Assembly: GCF_000430025.1 (NCBI RefSeq)
Contig: NZ_AUCZ01000011.1
Location: 50,914-114,913 of the forward strand
Direction: 5' to 3'
Length of the DNA: 64,000 nucleotides
Origin: Flavobacterium suncheonense GH29-5 = DSM 17707
GTDB lineage: Bacteria; Bacteroidota; Bacteroidia; Flavobacteriales; Flavobacteriaceae
Of the stretch, positions 24,309 to 32,911 are shown in pieces (positions within the stretch are counted from its first letter, which is position 1; every line of letters starts with the position of its first letter). The notes beneath the pieces were generated by a model. That model saw only the letters and a program-made list of their open reading frames with translations. It was not told where the DNA came from and did no database searches. Position numbers and translations under genes: made by a program.

Positions 24309-27300
24309 TTATTTTACTTTTCTAAAAATGTCTTTTCTTCTATTCATCAAATCTTCAATTGGCTCTGCATAATGCCAACGAATAACGTCAATTGCTCCTT
24401 CTTGCAATATTTTGTTGATCATTTCATCTCTTTTCTTTACCTCATCTTTATCATGAACTGAGCCGTCACAAAATAGTAATGTAGGACCAAAACCAGTATT
24501 AAAAACAAAATCGGCACTGATATAATAGTCCTTTAAATTCACCTGCGCTTTATCTGGTAAAACATAGTCGTTTTCGTAAAGATATTTTATCAATTTTAGT
24601 TCTGTGCTACTGTTTTTATCATAAGCATCCAATAAATATTTGTATTGCTCTTCACGGTCATTATCACTTCCTTGAACCAATTCCACTTCGCAATCCATCA
24701 AATTCTCCAAAGTTTCTTTAATATCATAACGATTTAATACTTGGTGGTGAATTTGGTTATAATAACTTAATAAATCTTGATAAGTTGCATGCGGTAACGA
24801 TTTTCCTATTTCTGTTTCCTCTCTTGATTCAGCATCAAAATGAAGAATTTCATAACTGGCAATGAACCATTCTTTCATTTTAACAGGATCTGAAATCAAC
24901 TGAGATAAGATCCCTAGTGAGCCTTCAGAAGCTTCATTTATTAGAATATTTGGTTTTTCTTGATCTCCCATAATACTCACAGCAATTTCACTTTCTTCTA
25001 CTAAAAATAATTTTTCAATACCGCGTTTTAAAGCATAACTCAATGAAATCACTTGATTTGGTGTAGCGCCAATATTCCCTAAGGGTTGAATGTACAATAC
25101 ATCTGAAGTGTCTTTAGTGTAAAGCGTTATATCTTTTGAATTCTCTTGTAATTCAGGATTATTTTGAATGTTTCTTTCTTGCACCCAAACTCCATTTCTT
25201 TGGTCTATTTTAAACCCTTCTTTTTGAGATCTTCTGGCTTTTTTATTGACTTTAACGAGATTGGCTGTTTTGCTAAAATAGAGTTGTAATAGTTTTTCTC
25301 CGCCTTTTTTTAAAACTACTGATTCTGTATTTTCAATTCCTTGTGGAAAATTAAAGTAGGATACAATCTCATATCCAGATCTACTTCTTTCTTCTTCGAT
25401 ACAAGAAATTTTTTGCAGCGGGATTCCTTCACATTCTGAAAATTCTATTACGTTTGAAAAATTGCTAATAGCATCCCCTTTTAATTGACTTTTGCTAATA
25501 GGGTCGATATTTGCTGTTTTAATTTCATCATTAAAATAGGCATATCCTGTTTTATTGGATACCATTATTTTTTCAGTTGCATTTTCCAAATCAGAAATCA
25601 TCATTCTGTTTATTCTAAACTTACTTCCCGAATGATATACTGTGTTAGCTGGTCCAAATTCAGATAGTGCTAAGTTTCTAGGGCGAGAAAGTACTTCAAC
25701 GTCGTCTCTGTAACTTTTTCCTAGTACCGCTCTGACAGGTAGTCTAGTGAAATTATAACCTGGCAAGAAACCTTCTGCTGCTAAATATCGGAACACATAA
25801 AACTCTGAATTACTAGAATTTTGTTGTGCCTCATTTTTCAACAAAGCAATTTGTTTTCTGGCAAATCTTTCTTGTTTTGAAGCTTCTTTTCTTTCTTCAC
25901 TATCCGCCTTATAGGTATGATTGTCTAATATGGCTTGTGCTTTATTTCTAAGTGTACAAGCATTTTGAAACATTCGGATCCATCGTGTAAATGCATTTGA
26001 AAATTGCGTTGGAAATTTTTCAATTTTAGAGTCAATCCAACGTTTCGTAAACCAGTTTGTGTTTTTTAATTCTGGTAACATTGACCATGTTATTTTTTCA
26101 AATTCTTCCAACAGGGATGCTTTATTGATAGCACACAAATGTTCTATTCTTTCTTGAATATCATTTTTAACAAATATCTTTTGTTCGTTGTTAAGATCTA
26201 AAACTTCTGCAGCAGAACTTTTCAATTCACTTATTTCTAAATTCATTAACAAAAAGGCATTCAAGTGAGAGGTAATTAATTCTTCATTAATTAGATCAAT
26301 TCTTGGAGGCTGAACTGTTCCTGCCACCATCTCTGTTGCATTCTTAAAATAATTTACATCATGTGGTGACATGGTTGAACAATAAGTGAACACTAATGCT
26401 GTTTGTCCTCCACGTCCAGCACGACCACTTCTTTGAGCATAATTTGCTGCATTAGGAGGTACGTTTCTCATGTGCACAATATTTAAATTGGCAATATCGA
26501 TACCTAACTCCATTGTAGGTGAACAAAACATTGTAGATATTTCACCTTTTCTAAAAGCATCTTCTCTTTCAATTCTTTGTGCAGAATTAATTTGACCAGT
26601 ATGCTCTTTTGCAATTAGTTCTTTATTAAATTTTGTAAAATCTGTTTTATATAAATTTTGAAAATAGTTGTTGGGGTTCAAATCATTTAAATCTGATTGG
26701 AAATTAAATCTAGTGTGATCCAATCGAATCGTTTTTTCATCTCCTTTTAGCCATAACAATTGATCCGCTCTAAGTTTAAAATAACTTAATTCAGGATTTC
26801 TTCTGTCTTGTTCTACAGTTATTAGGTTTGTAATATGTAATAAATTTAAAATACTTTGCATGAAAGTATCATAATTGTCTCTATTAAGCTTATCTAATCC
26901 TTCTTCTACTAGACAACGATTTATGTATTTTCCAAGATTAGAACGATGTCCCATCGAAATTATAAATTTTCCCTTTGGTCTAGGGGAAGGAATAGACAAT
27001 ACCATTTCTGTAGGTTTGTCGATTTTTTCGTTATAATCTAACGACCATAATGAATCTGGATGAAGTCTATCTCTCATCAGGGATTCATTATTTGCTATAT
27101 CTTTAAAAAACTTATGATCTAAAGCAAAATTAGTTCTAAAATAATCCAAAATATTTCTAAGAAATTCTTTTCGTTTTTCAACCGATATACGTGTTAGATA
27201 TTCAATGTTTTGAAAACGATCTTCAAGGCTTACTAATTTATCAAGATTTTTATAGTCGATTTCTAAAAGAGCTACTTGTTCTAGGTTTGGTAAGGTATAA

Positions 27301-29459
27301 CGCCAACCTCTTTTTAAGTCTTGAAAAATTCTATACTTTAAATATTCTTTTAAGGCTTCAATATTTCTTTCATCAGGAAAATCAGGATCATTAGATGGAT
27401 ATAATGCATATTGTACTTCTTTCAAATTTAAACTTTGAAATAAAGATTCGGCTATTTCATAAATTTCTATTGGCTTACTAGAATTCTGTAACGCATTAAA
27501 TAATGCAGCTCTCAATCTAATCGTTGTGTAAAAATCATTGAAGTGTCCTGCTTGCAATGAAGCATCTTGTCTATTATCTGTGAAACTCAGTAGTTTTTGA
27601 TCTTGCAATGCTTCGCCTTGGTCTACCAAACTTTTTACAACAGCATATGAAATTACAGATGTAGCAGTACTTCTTCCTTCAGAACCTAATCTTGATAACT
27701 TAGTAAAATCACTTGTCTTACTATCTTCATAAATAATTTGAGCCGTTGGATCGATTCTTAATTTGGCAGGTATAAAATATCCTTTAATTGGAAAATTAGG
27801 TTCAAATGAAAATTGACCATCACTATTAAAATAGATTTCGTGTGGCATTAACATTTTGTAGTATGGAAGTAAATCTGATCCTTGTTTGTTTAACCATTGT
27901 GAAGGAACTAAATCAATGTAATCAAGATTCCAAAATTCCTCCCCTTCATCAAGAACAATATATCCATTTTTAAAATCTCTAATATCTGGATTTTTTTGAT
28001 TAATTTCCTCTTTCTTCTTATTTACGAATTCTTTATTTGGTATGATGGGTATTAAATTACCCTCATCAACATTTAATTCTACACAAATAAAATCATAACC
28101 AGAATATCTAGAAAACAATAGAGGATATAGTTTTTTTTCTTTTCCATCAATTTTTAAAAAAGGTTCATCAGATGACGCAATTGTTCTTGTTTTTCTTGGC
28201 TCTAACGTAACAGAAATTGAACCCGTTTGAGAAATAAATTGATGAAAACGAAATGGTAAAAACGACTTTCTAGTTCCAGCTATTCTGTTTTCTTCATTTA
28301 TTTTTTCAGCCCATTTTAGTAAATCAACAATGCAGCTTTTAATTTCCTCTTTAGGTAGAGATGTAACTTTATGAATTTCTTCTGTTATTTGATCAATATT
28401 CAAAGGTTTACCTCTTTCTAATGTTCCAAAATTAGATTTTAAAGCTACATTCATTTCAAGCCAATTGGCAAGATCATTCAAAACAAAATCATCTTCATTA
28501 CCATTGACATCTATACCTTTTTTAATAGCATTAGCCAGCATAAAAGAATTTACCTCTTTTGCTTGTGTACAAGGTTCTAAGTATTCATTAATTATAGCTT
28601 CAGAACTAAATTGTTTACCAAATATTTGAGTTGCAACTTCTGCTACTTTTTTCTTTTTTTCTTCAGGTGAACCATGAGAAGCCATTGTAGCTGATGTTCC
28701 AATGAATATAATTTTGTTCATAGCTAAAGCCTGAACTCTTCGATTTAATATACTCACATCTGCCCCTTGTCTACCTCTGTAGGTATGCAACTCGTCATAT
28801 ACCAAATACTTAAGATTTTCTTTTATTGAATCTCTTAACCATTTTTCGGACTGACGTGTCATTATCAATTCTAACATCATGTAGTTTGTCAAAATGATAT
28901 CAGGTTGATCTGTTTTAATTTTTTCTCTTACATCACCACCTTCTTGACCTGTATATTGTGCAAAGGTTATTGGAAAATCTTCCCCATAAGCATTAGCATA
29001 TTTTTTAATTTCTTCAAACTGAGAATTAATTAAAGCATTCATTGGGTAAACCAAAATTGCTTTTACACCCTTCTTTTTTTCAAATCCTCTGTTGAATAAT
29101 TCATTAAAAATTGTAGCTAAAAAAGTTAAAGACTTACCAGACCCTGTTCCTGAGGTAACAACAAAACCACGATCTTTGACTCCTAGTTCTATAGCTTCAA
29201 CTTGATGTTTATATAATCTATAAGACCCTAATGCTTTAGAAAGGTTTGGATGAACAGTTGCCTCTTTAATTAATTCTTCAAATGATTTCCCTTTTTCAAA
29301 TGAAGGATTAAATTGAATTAAAGGCTCAGGTATAATGTTTTTTACTAAAGTTTCATTCTGAATATAGTCTAAAATCTTTGAATCATTAATGTTGATAAAA
29401 GACTGAAGGTATTCTTTGTAATCGGATATAACTTGATTGTGCGTAATGAATGCGTCCAT
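24309..29459 (-). CDS. DEAD/DEAH helicase with DUF1998 and Vsr-like C-terminus (DrmA/DrmB-like)
   Basis: A 1716-residue protein and the first gene of the ten-gene block. Helicase motifs: SGTGSGKSLTF (near 103), YDELHTYRGRQGADVS (near 223), GTSATMAS, and QRSGRAGRGG (near 1010). About residues 1455-1510 match DUF1998 (GATPNQVISLSYALKRGIEKLF, shortened here; then EASEGSLGIL), but the CxxC zinc motifs common in that domain are not evident. The last 80 residues (ADFVF, LFCDGSVHD, VIRW) resemble a Vsr/DUF559-type PD-(D/E)XK nuclease. DISARM splits helicase (DrmA) and DUF1998 (DrmB) into two genes; here both occur in one chain. Confidence 0.85.
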   Translation of the reverse strand: MDAFITHNQVISDYKEYLQSFININDSKILDYIQNETLVKNIIPEPLIQFNPSFEKGKSFEELIKEATVHPNLSKALGSYRLYKHQVEAIELGVKDRGFVVTSGTGSGKSLTFLATIFNELFNRGFEKKKGVKAILVYPMNALINSQFEEIKKYANAYGEDFPITFAQYTGQEGGDVREKIKTDQPDIILTNYMMLELIMTRQSEKWLRDSIKENLKYLVYDELHTYRGRQGADVSILNRRVQALAMNKIIFIGTSATMASHGSPEEKKKKVAEVATQIFGKQFSSEAIINEYLEPCTQAKEVNSFMLANAIKKGIDVNGNEDDFVLNDLANWLEMNVALKSNFGTLERGKPLNIDQITEEIHKVTSLPKEEIKSCIVDLLKWAEKINEENRIAGTRKSFLPFRFHQFISQTGSISVTLEPRKTRTIASSDEPFLKIDGKEKKLYPLLFSRYSGYDFICVELNVDEGNLIPIIPNKEFVNKKKEEINQKNPDIRDFKNGYIVLDEGEEFWNLDYIDLVPSQWLNKQGSDLLPYYKMLMPHEIYFNSDGQFSFEPNFPIKGYFIPAKLRIDPTAQIIYEDSKTSDFTKLSRLGSEGRSTATSVISYAVVKSLVDQGEALQDQKLLSFTDNRQDASLQAGHFNDFYTTIRLRAALFNALQNSSKPIEIYEIAESLFQSLNLKEVQYALYPSNDPDFPDERNIEALKEYLKYRIFQDLKRGWRYTLPNLEQVALLEIDYKNLDKLVSLEDRFQNIEYLTRISVEKRKEFLRNILDYFRTNFALDHKFFKDIANNESLMRDRLHPDSLWSLDYNEKIDKPTEMVLSIPSPRPKGKFIISMGHRSNLGKYINRCLVEEGLDKLNRDNYDTFMQSILNLLHITNLITVEQDRRNPELSYFKLRADQLLWLKGDEKTIRLDHTRFNFQSDLNDLNPNNYFQNLYKTDFTKFNKELIAKEHTGQINSAQRIEREDAFRKGEISTMFCSPTMELGIDIANLNIVHMRNVPPNAANYAQRSGRAGRGGQTALVFTYCSTMSPHDVNYFKNATEMVAGTVQPPRIDLINEELITSHLNAFLLMNLEISELKSSAAEVLDLNNEQKIFVKNDIQERIEHLCAINKASLLEEFEKITWSMLPELKNTNWFTKRWIDSKIEKFPTQFSNAFTRWIRMFQNACTLRNKAQAILDNHTYKADSEERKEASKQERFARKQIALLKNEAQQNSSNSEFYVFRYLAAEGFLPGYNFTRLPVRAVLGKSYRDDVEVLSRPRNLALSEFGPANTVYHSGSKFRINRMMISDLENATEKIMVSNKTGYAYFNDEIKTANIDPISKSQLKGDAISNFSNVIEFSECEGIPLQKISCIEEERSRSGYEIVSYFNFPQGIENTESVVLKKGGEKLLQLYFSKTANLVKVNKKARRSQKEGFKIDQRNGVWVQERNIQNNPELQENSKDITLYTKDTSDVLYIQPLGNIGATPNQVISLSYALKRGIEKLFLVEESEIAVSIMGDQEKPNILINEASEGSLGILSQLISDPVKMKEWFIASYEILHFDAESREETEIGKSLPHATYQDLLSYYNQIHHQVLNRYDIKETLENLMDCEVELVQGSDNDREEQYKYLLDAYDKNSSTELKLIKYLYENDYVLPDKAQVNLKDYYISADFVFNTGFGPTLLFCDGSVHDKDEVKKRDEMINKILQEGAIDVIRWHYAEPIEDLMNRRKDIFRKVK

Positions 29460-29693
29460 TGATGTTCTTCCTGTTTATTTAGAAATATGTAAATCCGTAA
29501 ATCTAAATAATTTTATAAGAAAAACCTATTCAATTTTTGAACTTATTAATTCATTTTTTCAACTATTTTACATATTGATAGACAATAACTTAATTGTTTT
29601 TTTTTTACAACTATTTCCATTCCCAATCAGTTCATTTATTAGCGAAAATACCGTTTCTTATTAAATCCCTTATTCACTTTAAGCTTCGCAAAG
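29460..29693 (-). promoter_or_regulatory. Likely promoter region of the ten-gene operon
   Basis: This AT-rich 234-base gap precedes the first gene of the operon. A consensus TAGCTTTG (-7 type) occurs on the minus strand at 29696-29689, overlapping the end of the upstream gene, inside a short AGCTT/AAGCT palindrome, but without a clear TTG partner. A weaker TAGATTTA lies nearer the start, around 29505. No dedicated regulator binding site can be named. Confidence 0.35.
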
Positions 29694-30308
29694 CTACCGA
29701 TAGGGATTTTTAGAATATATTTTACGCTTCAGATCTAACTCACTCAGATTTATCATATCCTGATAACTAACTTCTTTCAACTCAATAGCTCTATCCTTCA
29801 TAAATTGCCAATACTGATTATACTGACCAATACCGAGTATGAAATAAATATTTTGTGTGACACCATCAAATTCATGTCGAATATCTTCTACATAAAAATA
29901 ACTGATATCAAGACTTGCCGTAACGAATGGAAGACTTATTCCTTCACCAACTCGTGGTAAATGTTCTAAATGACCCATAGTAAAGTAGCATAATTTATCA
30001 TAGAACTTTATGTGAAAATGATACAAGACTTTTTTAAAGCTTAGTTTATAACAACCTGTATAATTAAATATTTGACCATGCATCTCAAGCAATAACTTTC
30101 GGAGCGTGTGTGGCTTTAGCCCGGTTTCCAATTCCACATCTTTTAATTTTGGAAATGGAATATCCTGCTCTTCATCCAGGTAATCCTTGGCGTGTAGGAA
30201 TTCTATAATTGGCTGGTATTCTTTTTTGTCTTTAAAGAATTCCTTTAATTGCTCCCTGATGTACATAAAATCTATGACAATTCTTTTTATTGATATTGGG
30301 GTTTTCAT
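29694..30308 (-). CDS. Hypothetical protein with a HTH-like segment
   Basis: A 204-residue soluble protein, start ATG at 30308. Residues 55-76 (LKDVELETGLKPHTLRKLLLEM) look like a helix-turn-helix, followed by a beta-rich C-terminal half with many aromatics. No enzyme motif is seen. It lies upstream of the ten-gene operon on the same strand with a 234-base gap, and close to the integrase end of the island, where Bacteroidota elements often carry regulatory or excision genes. A regulatory role is inference; a 26-bp palindrome lies 81 bases upstream of its start. Confidence 0.6.
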   Translation of the reverse strand: MKTPISIKRIVIDFMYIREQLKEFFKDKKEYQPIIEFLHAKDYLDEEQDIPFPKLKDVELETGLKPHTLRKLLLEMHGQIFNYTGCYKLSFKKVLYHFHIKFYDKLCYFTMGHLEHLPRVGEGISLPFVTASLDISYFYVEDIRHEFDGVTQNIYFILGIGQYNQYWQFMKDRAIELKEVSYQDMINLSELDLKRKIYSKNPYR

Positions 30309-30388
30309 ATTTATTTTTTCTTTTAAAAATATAGAATAAACAAGAAAAACTCGCCATTAAATATTCATTTACAATGTTTTACAAACCT

Positions 30389-30414
30389 ATATCGCATATC
30401 GCGATATGCGATAT
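30389..30414. repeat. Perfect 26-bp palindrome
   Basis: ATATCGCATATCG followed by its exact reverse complement, centred on TCGCGA. The symmetry extends to AAACC/GGTTT arms with a single unpaired T. It lies between a decayed AAA+ gene and the start of the hypothetical gene at 30308. It could be an operator, a resolution site or an origin-related element. There is no T tract, so it is not a normal terminator. Confidence 0.9.
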
Positions 30415-30425
30415 GGTTTTATTAA

Positions 30426-30800
30426 TCATCTTTTATCTTTTGTTTCGCTATCAAAAGCGATGAGGTTAAATATTTGTCTCAGTCTTGAGCGAACACGATT
30501 TCCGTAACAGTTTTCCAGTTCTGAAGCTGACAATTTTGTGGTGATGTGGGTGACTGTTTTGTTTTCAATAAATTGTTCATAACGACTAATAAGAATTTCC
30601 GCCATTACATTTCAATTGTTCCCGAAATGTTTGATTTGTTGTTCGGCTCCTAAATCGTCGAAGCAATAACCGGATTTGACATACAGCTTTTTGCTTAAGA
30701 TTTACAATGTAATTAAGCATGATTTCTAAGCCTTGATTAATAAACTTGACTTCGCTTTTGTCTCAGATTTTTATTTCGCGGTTGTGTTTGTGTTATTAAA
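30426..30800 (-). pseudogene. Decayed AAA+ ATPase gene (DnaC-like helicase loader), 3' part
   Basis: Translating the minus strand gives YVKSGYCFDDLGAEQQIKHF (Walker B-like FDDLG), then NVMAEILISRYEQF, THITTKLSASELE (sensor 1 type) and NRVRSRLRQIFNLI (Arg-rich sensor 2), ending DSETKDKR and a stop at 30426-30428. This order is typical of DnaC/IstB-type AAA+ proteins. The frame is broken by TGA at 30612-30614, by a frameshift near 30690 and by another TGA at 30763-30765; upstream no Walker A part is visible. It is probably a remnant of the element's own replication functions. Confidence 0.75.
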
Positions 30801-31190
30801 ACGGCTAAATTAGGTATTTACAGCTATTTTCTGACAATATTGTAGTGTTAATAACAAAGTATACCGCCGAAGATATTAAGTTGTTTTATTTGTCTTTATT
30901 TTGCTTCTGTTAAGAAATCAATTAATAGGCAGTTTTAGTGCATAATTTTGAATTTGAATCGAGTTTTTTTTCGGCATGCTCAGATTGTTTTTTCATTGTA
31001 TCGGGTTTTGAGATTGGAATGCTTTACCTTTTTTTTCGCGCAACTTTTTTTTGGTTTGATTAGGTTTTAATTTCTGAAAAATGTTTCATTTTTTTTTTTT
31101 TTTTTTTTGAGTTTAGGATGTGTGTTTACCCATGTTTGAAATTTTTATATAGTTTATAATGTTTATATAGTTTATAGAAGGTACTAGAGC
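30801..31190. other. AT-rich gap with a 20-base T run
   Basis: No gene is supported. The stretch holds a homopolymer of 20 T (31089-31108) and two copies of TTTATATAGTTTATA-like sequence (about 31143-31176). It may be decayed remains of genes upstream of the AAA+ pseudogene. Confidence 0.5.
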
Positions 31191-31282
31191 TTGTACAGTA
31201 CCTGTCCCACTACTAGTACAGTACCTGTCCCGCTACTAGTACAGTACTTGTCCCACTACTAGTACAGTAGTTGTTCAATAGC
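31191..31282. repeat. Four direct 23-bp repeats (iteron-like)
   Basis: Units at 31191-31213, 31214-31236, 31237-31259 and 31260-31282 share the core TAGTACAGTACCTGTCCC, with few changes in the middle two and more in the outer ones. Each contains the near-palindrome GTACAGTAC. They lie 134 bases past the integrase stop codon, inside the island. Iterons of an origin, or sites for an excision or directionality factor, are possible. Confidence 0.88.
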
Positions 31283-31415
31283 ATGTTCACTTTTGTATCG
31301 ATTTTTTTATGTTTTTAAGAAGGTTCCAGCTAACCAAAAAAAATATCAACTTTCTAAGATAAGCTGAAGGTTCGTTAACTGTTTAGTTTCAAATAATGAT
31401 TGACTGACTTAACGG

Positions 31416-32666
31416 TTAACTTGTTTTTTTAGACTGACTTGATTTTATGTTACTTACAGCGAATTTCTGTTTTAGAATCGCCATATCATTACTAATCTTG
31501 TTATCCAGGATTTTCGCATAATGTTGTGTCGTTTTTAAATTTGTGTGCCCAAGCATCTTACTAACCGTTTCCAAAGGAACGCCATTGGAAAGGGTTACAG
31601 TCGTTGCAAAAGTATGTCGGGCAATGTGGAAGGTTAGGTCTTTTTTAATGCCGCAAACGTCGGCTATTTCTTTTAAATAGGCATTCATTTTCTGATTGGA
31701 TAATATGGGTAATAAACAGCCTTCGTTTTTGCAGGTTGGGTGATTTTTGTACTTATCCAGGATTGCCTGTGCTGTTGGTAATAATGGTATTTTAGAGGTT
31801 GTGTCTGTTTTTTGACGGTTTTTGAATAACCATTTGTCGCCATCGATTCCGATAGTTAAGTTATGATTTGTAAGTTGTTTAACGTCGATGTAAGCAAGGC
31901 CGGTAAAGCAGCTGAATATGAAAATGTCGCGGACTAGGGTTAGGCGATCAGTTACAAATGATTTTGTCATAATATCTTCTATTTCCTGTTCTGTTAAAAA
32001 GTCTCGTTCTTTTTCTTTTACTTTTCCACGATATTTTACAAATGGGTCTTTTTCAATCCATCCATTTGTATAAGCCTGTTTGACTATTTTACCGAAGTTT
32101 CTAATGTATTTGATTGTCGAGTTATTATTGCATTTTTTGACTTTTCTTAAGTAGAAATCAAAATCATTTAGAAATGCAAGGTCGATGTTTTTTAAAGGGA
32201 TATCACTAACATTATATTGATACTGTAAAAACTCTTTCGTATGACTTAAAGATGTTTCGTACTTTTTATAGGTGTTGTTTGAATACTCAAAGCCAATTAA
32301 TTCTTTCATCCTTTTATTGTGTTCCTCGAACAAAATAATAAGCTTATGACTTCGTTCTTCAATACCCAAGAATTTGTTTTTGAATGTCTGAGAATTTATG
32401 TCTATATTATTATTGATCATATTTTTCTCGGTTTCATATACCTTGTTCCGGAGGATGTCAAGGTAACTGTTTATTGTTCTGGCTTCTTCAGAATTACCTT
32501 TTATTTTACCGGATTGCGAGTTCCATTTTGATTTCTCGATGAACTTTGAAGTACTTAATTCGATTCTTTTACCGTCAATGGTAATTCTTAAGTAAATTGG
32601 AATTAACCCGTTTTTTGTCTCTTTTACAGATTTCGCGTAAAAGAGAATTGAAATTTTGTTTTTCAT
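31416..32666 (-). CDS. Tyrosine recombinase (integrase) of the island
   Basis: A 416-residue integrase with the Bacteroidota layout: an N-terminal arm-type DNA-binding domain (SILFYAKSVKETKNG), a SAM-like core-binding domain (about 105-215) and a catalytic domain with HIARHTFATT (near 349) and LGHTNLKTTQHYAKI, whose Tyr near 383 is the nucleophile. The first catalytic Arg of most family members falls at TGLAYID (near 255), where Ala is present; the CTnDOT integrase also lacks this Arg. It lies 246 bases from the attachment site in ssrA, so it is the recombinase that most likely inserted the island. The frame is intact. Confidence 0.95.
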   Translation of the reverse strand: MKNKISILFYAKSVKETKNGLIPIYLRITIDGKRIELSTSKFIEKSKWNSQSGKIKGNSEEARTINSYLDILRNKVYETEKNMINNNIDINSQTFKNKFLGIEERSHKLIILFEEHNKRMKELIGFEYSNNTYKKYETSLSHTKEFLQYQYNVSDIPLKNIDLAFLNDFDFYLRKVKKCNNNSTIKYIRNFGKIVKQAYTNGWIEKDPFVKYRGKVKEKERDFLTEQEIEDIMTKSFVTDRLTLVRDIFIFSCFTGLAYIDVKQLTNHNLTIGIDGDKWLFKNRQKTDTTSKIPLLPTAQAILDKYKNHPTCKNEGCLLPILSNQKMNAYLKEIADVCGIKKDLTFHIARHTFATTVTLSNGVPLETVSKMLGHTNLKTTQHYAKILDNKISNDMAILKQKFAVSNIKSSQSKKTS

Positions 32667-32763
32667 GTTGGTAGCCTTTATTTGTTATTCAATTTATTTA
32701 TAATCATTTCTTCATACAAGATGTTCATTCTTTGAACTGGTTGTATTTACTGGGGTTTACAAG

Positions 32764-32846
32764 AAATTCGGTTACCTTATTTTCTAATTTTTCGGGTAAC
32801 CGATTTAGTGTTAATCCTTTTACGATTTATTGAATAATTTGAATAG
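32764..32846. repeat. Right subterminal motifs (candidate integrase arm sites)
   Basis: AAATTCGGTTACC (32764-32776) is the exact inverse of the left-end motif at 251-263. GGTAACCGATTT (32795-32806) forms an inverted pair with it. AAATCGTA/AATTTGAATAG-type sequence at 32821-32846 is the inverse of 277-301. They lie between the integrase start and the attachment core. Confidence 0.65.
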
Positions 32847-32854
32847 CTGAAAAA

Positions 32855-32890
32855 CAAAAAAGCCCGTAAATCATACGATTTACAGGCTTT
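32855..32890 (-). terminator. Rho-independent terminator now serving ssrA, supplied by the island
   Basis: A 12-bp stem (32861-32872 with 32877-32888, one mismatch) is followed on the minus strand by a T run. It lies 22 bases beyond the tmRNA 3' end but inside the island. It replaces the displaced chromosomal terminator at 143-172. Confidence 0.8.
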
Positions 32891-32911
32891 TGCATTTAAA
32901 TAGTTTTGTTC

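Noticed and set aside
24309..24560. Separate small gene for the Vsr-like tail
   Set aside because: The tail is in the same uninterrupted reading frame as the helicase and no internal start is favoured, so it was annotated as a domain.
6293..29459. BREX system
   Set aside because: A PglX-like methylase is present, but I found no PglZ alkaline-phosphatase protein, BrxC-type ATPase, BrxA/BrxB or Lon-like protease; two helicases and DUF1998 point to a DISARM-like core instead.
31191..31282. CRISPR array
   Set aside because: The 23-bp units abut with no unique spacers and no cas genes are present; they are plain direct repeats.
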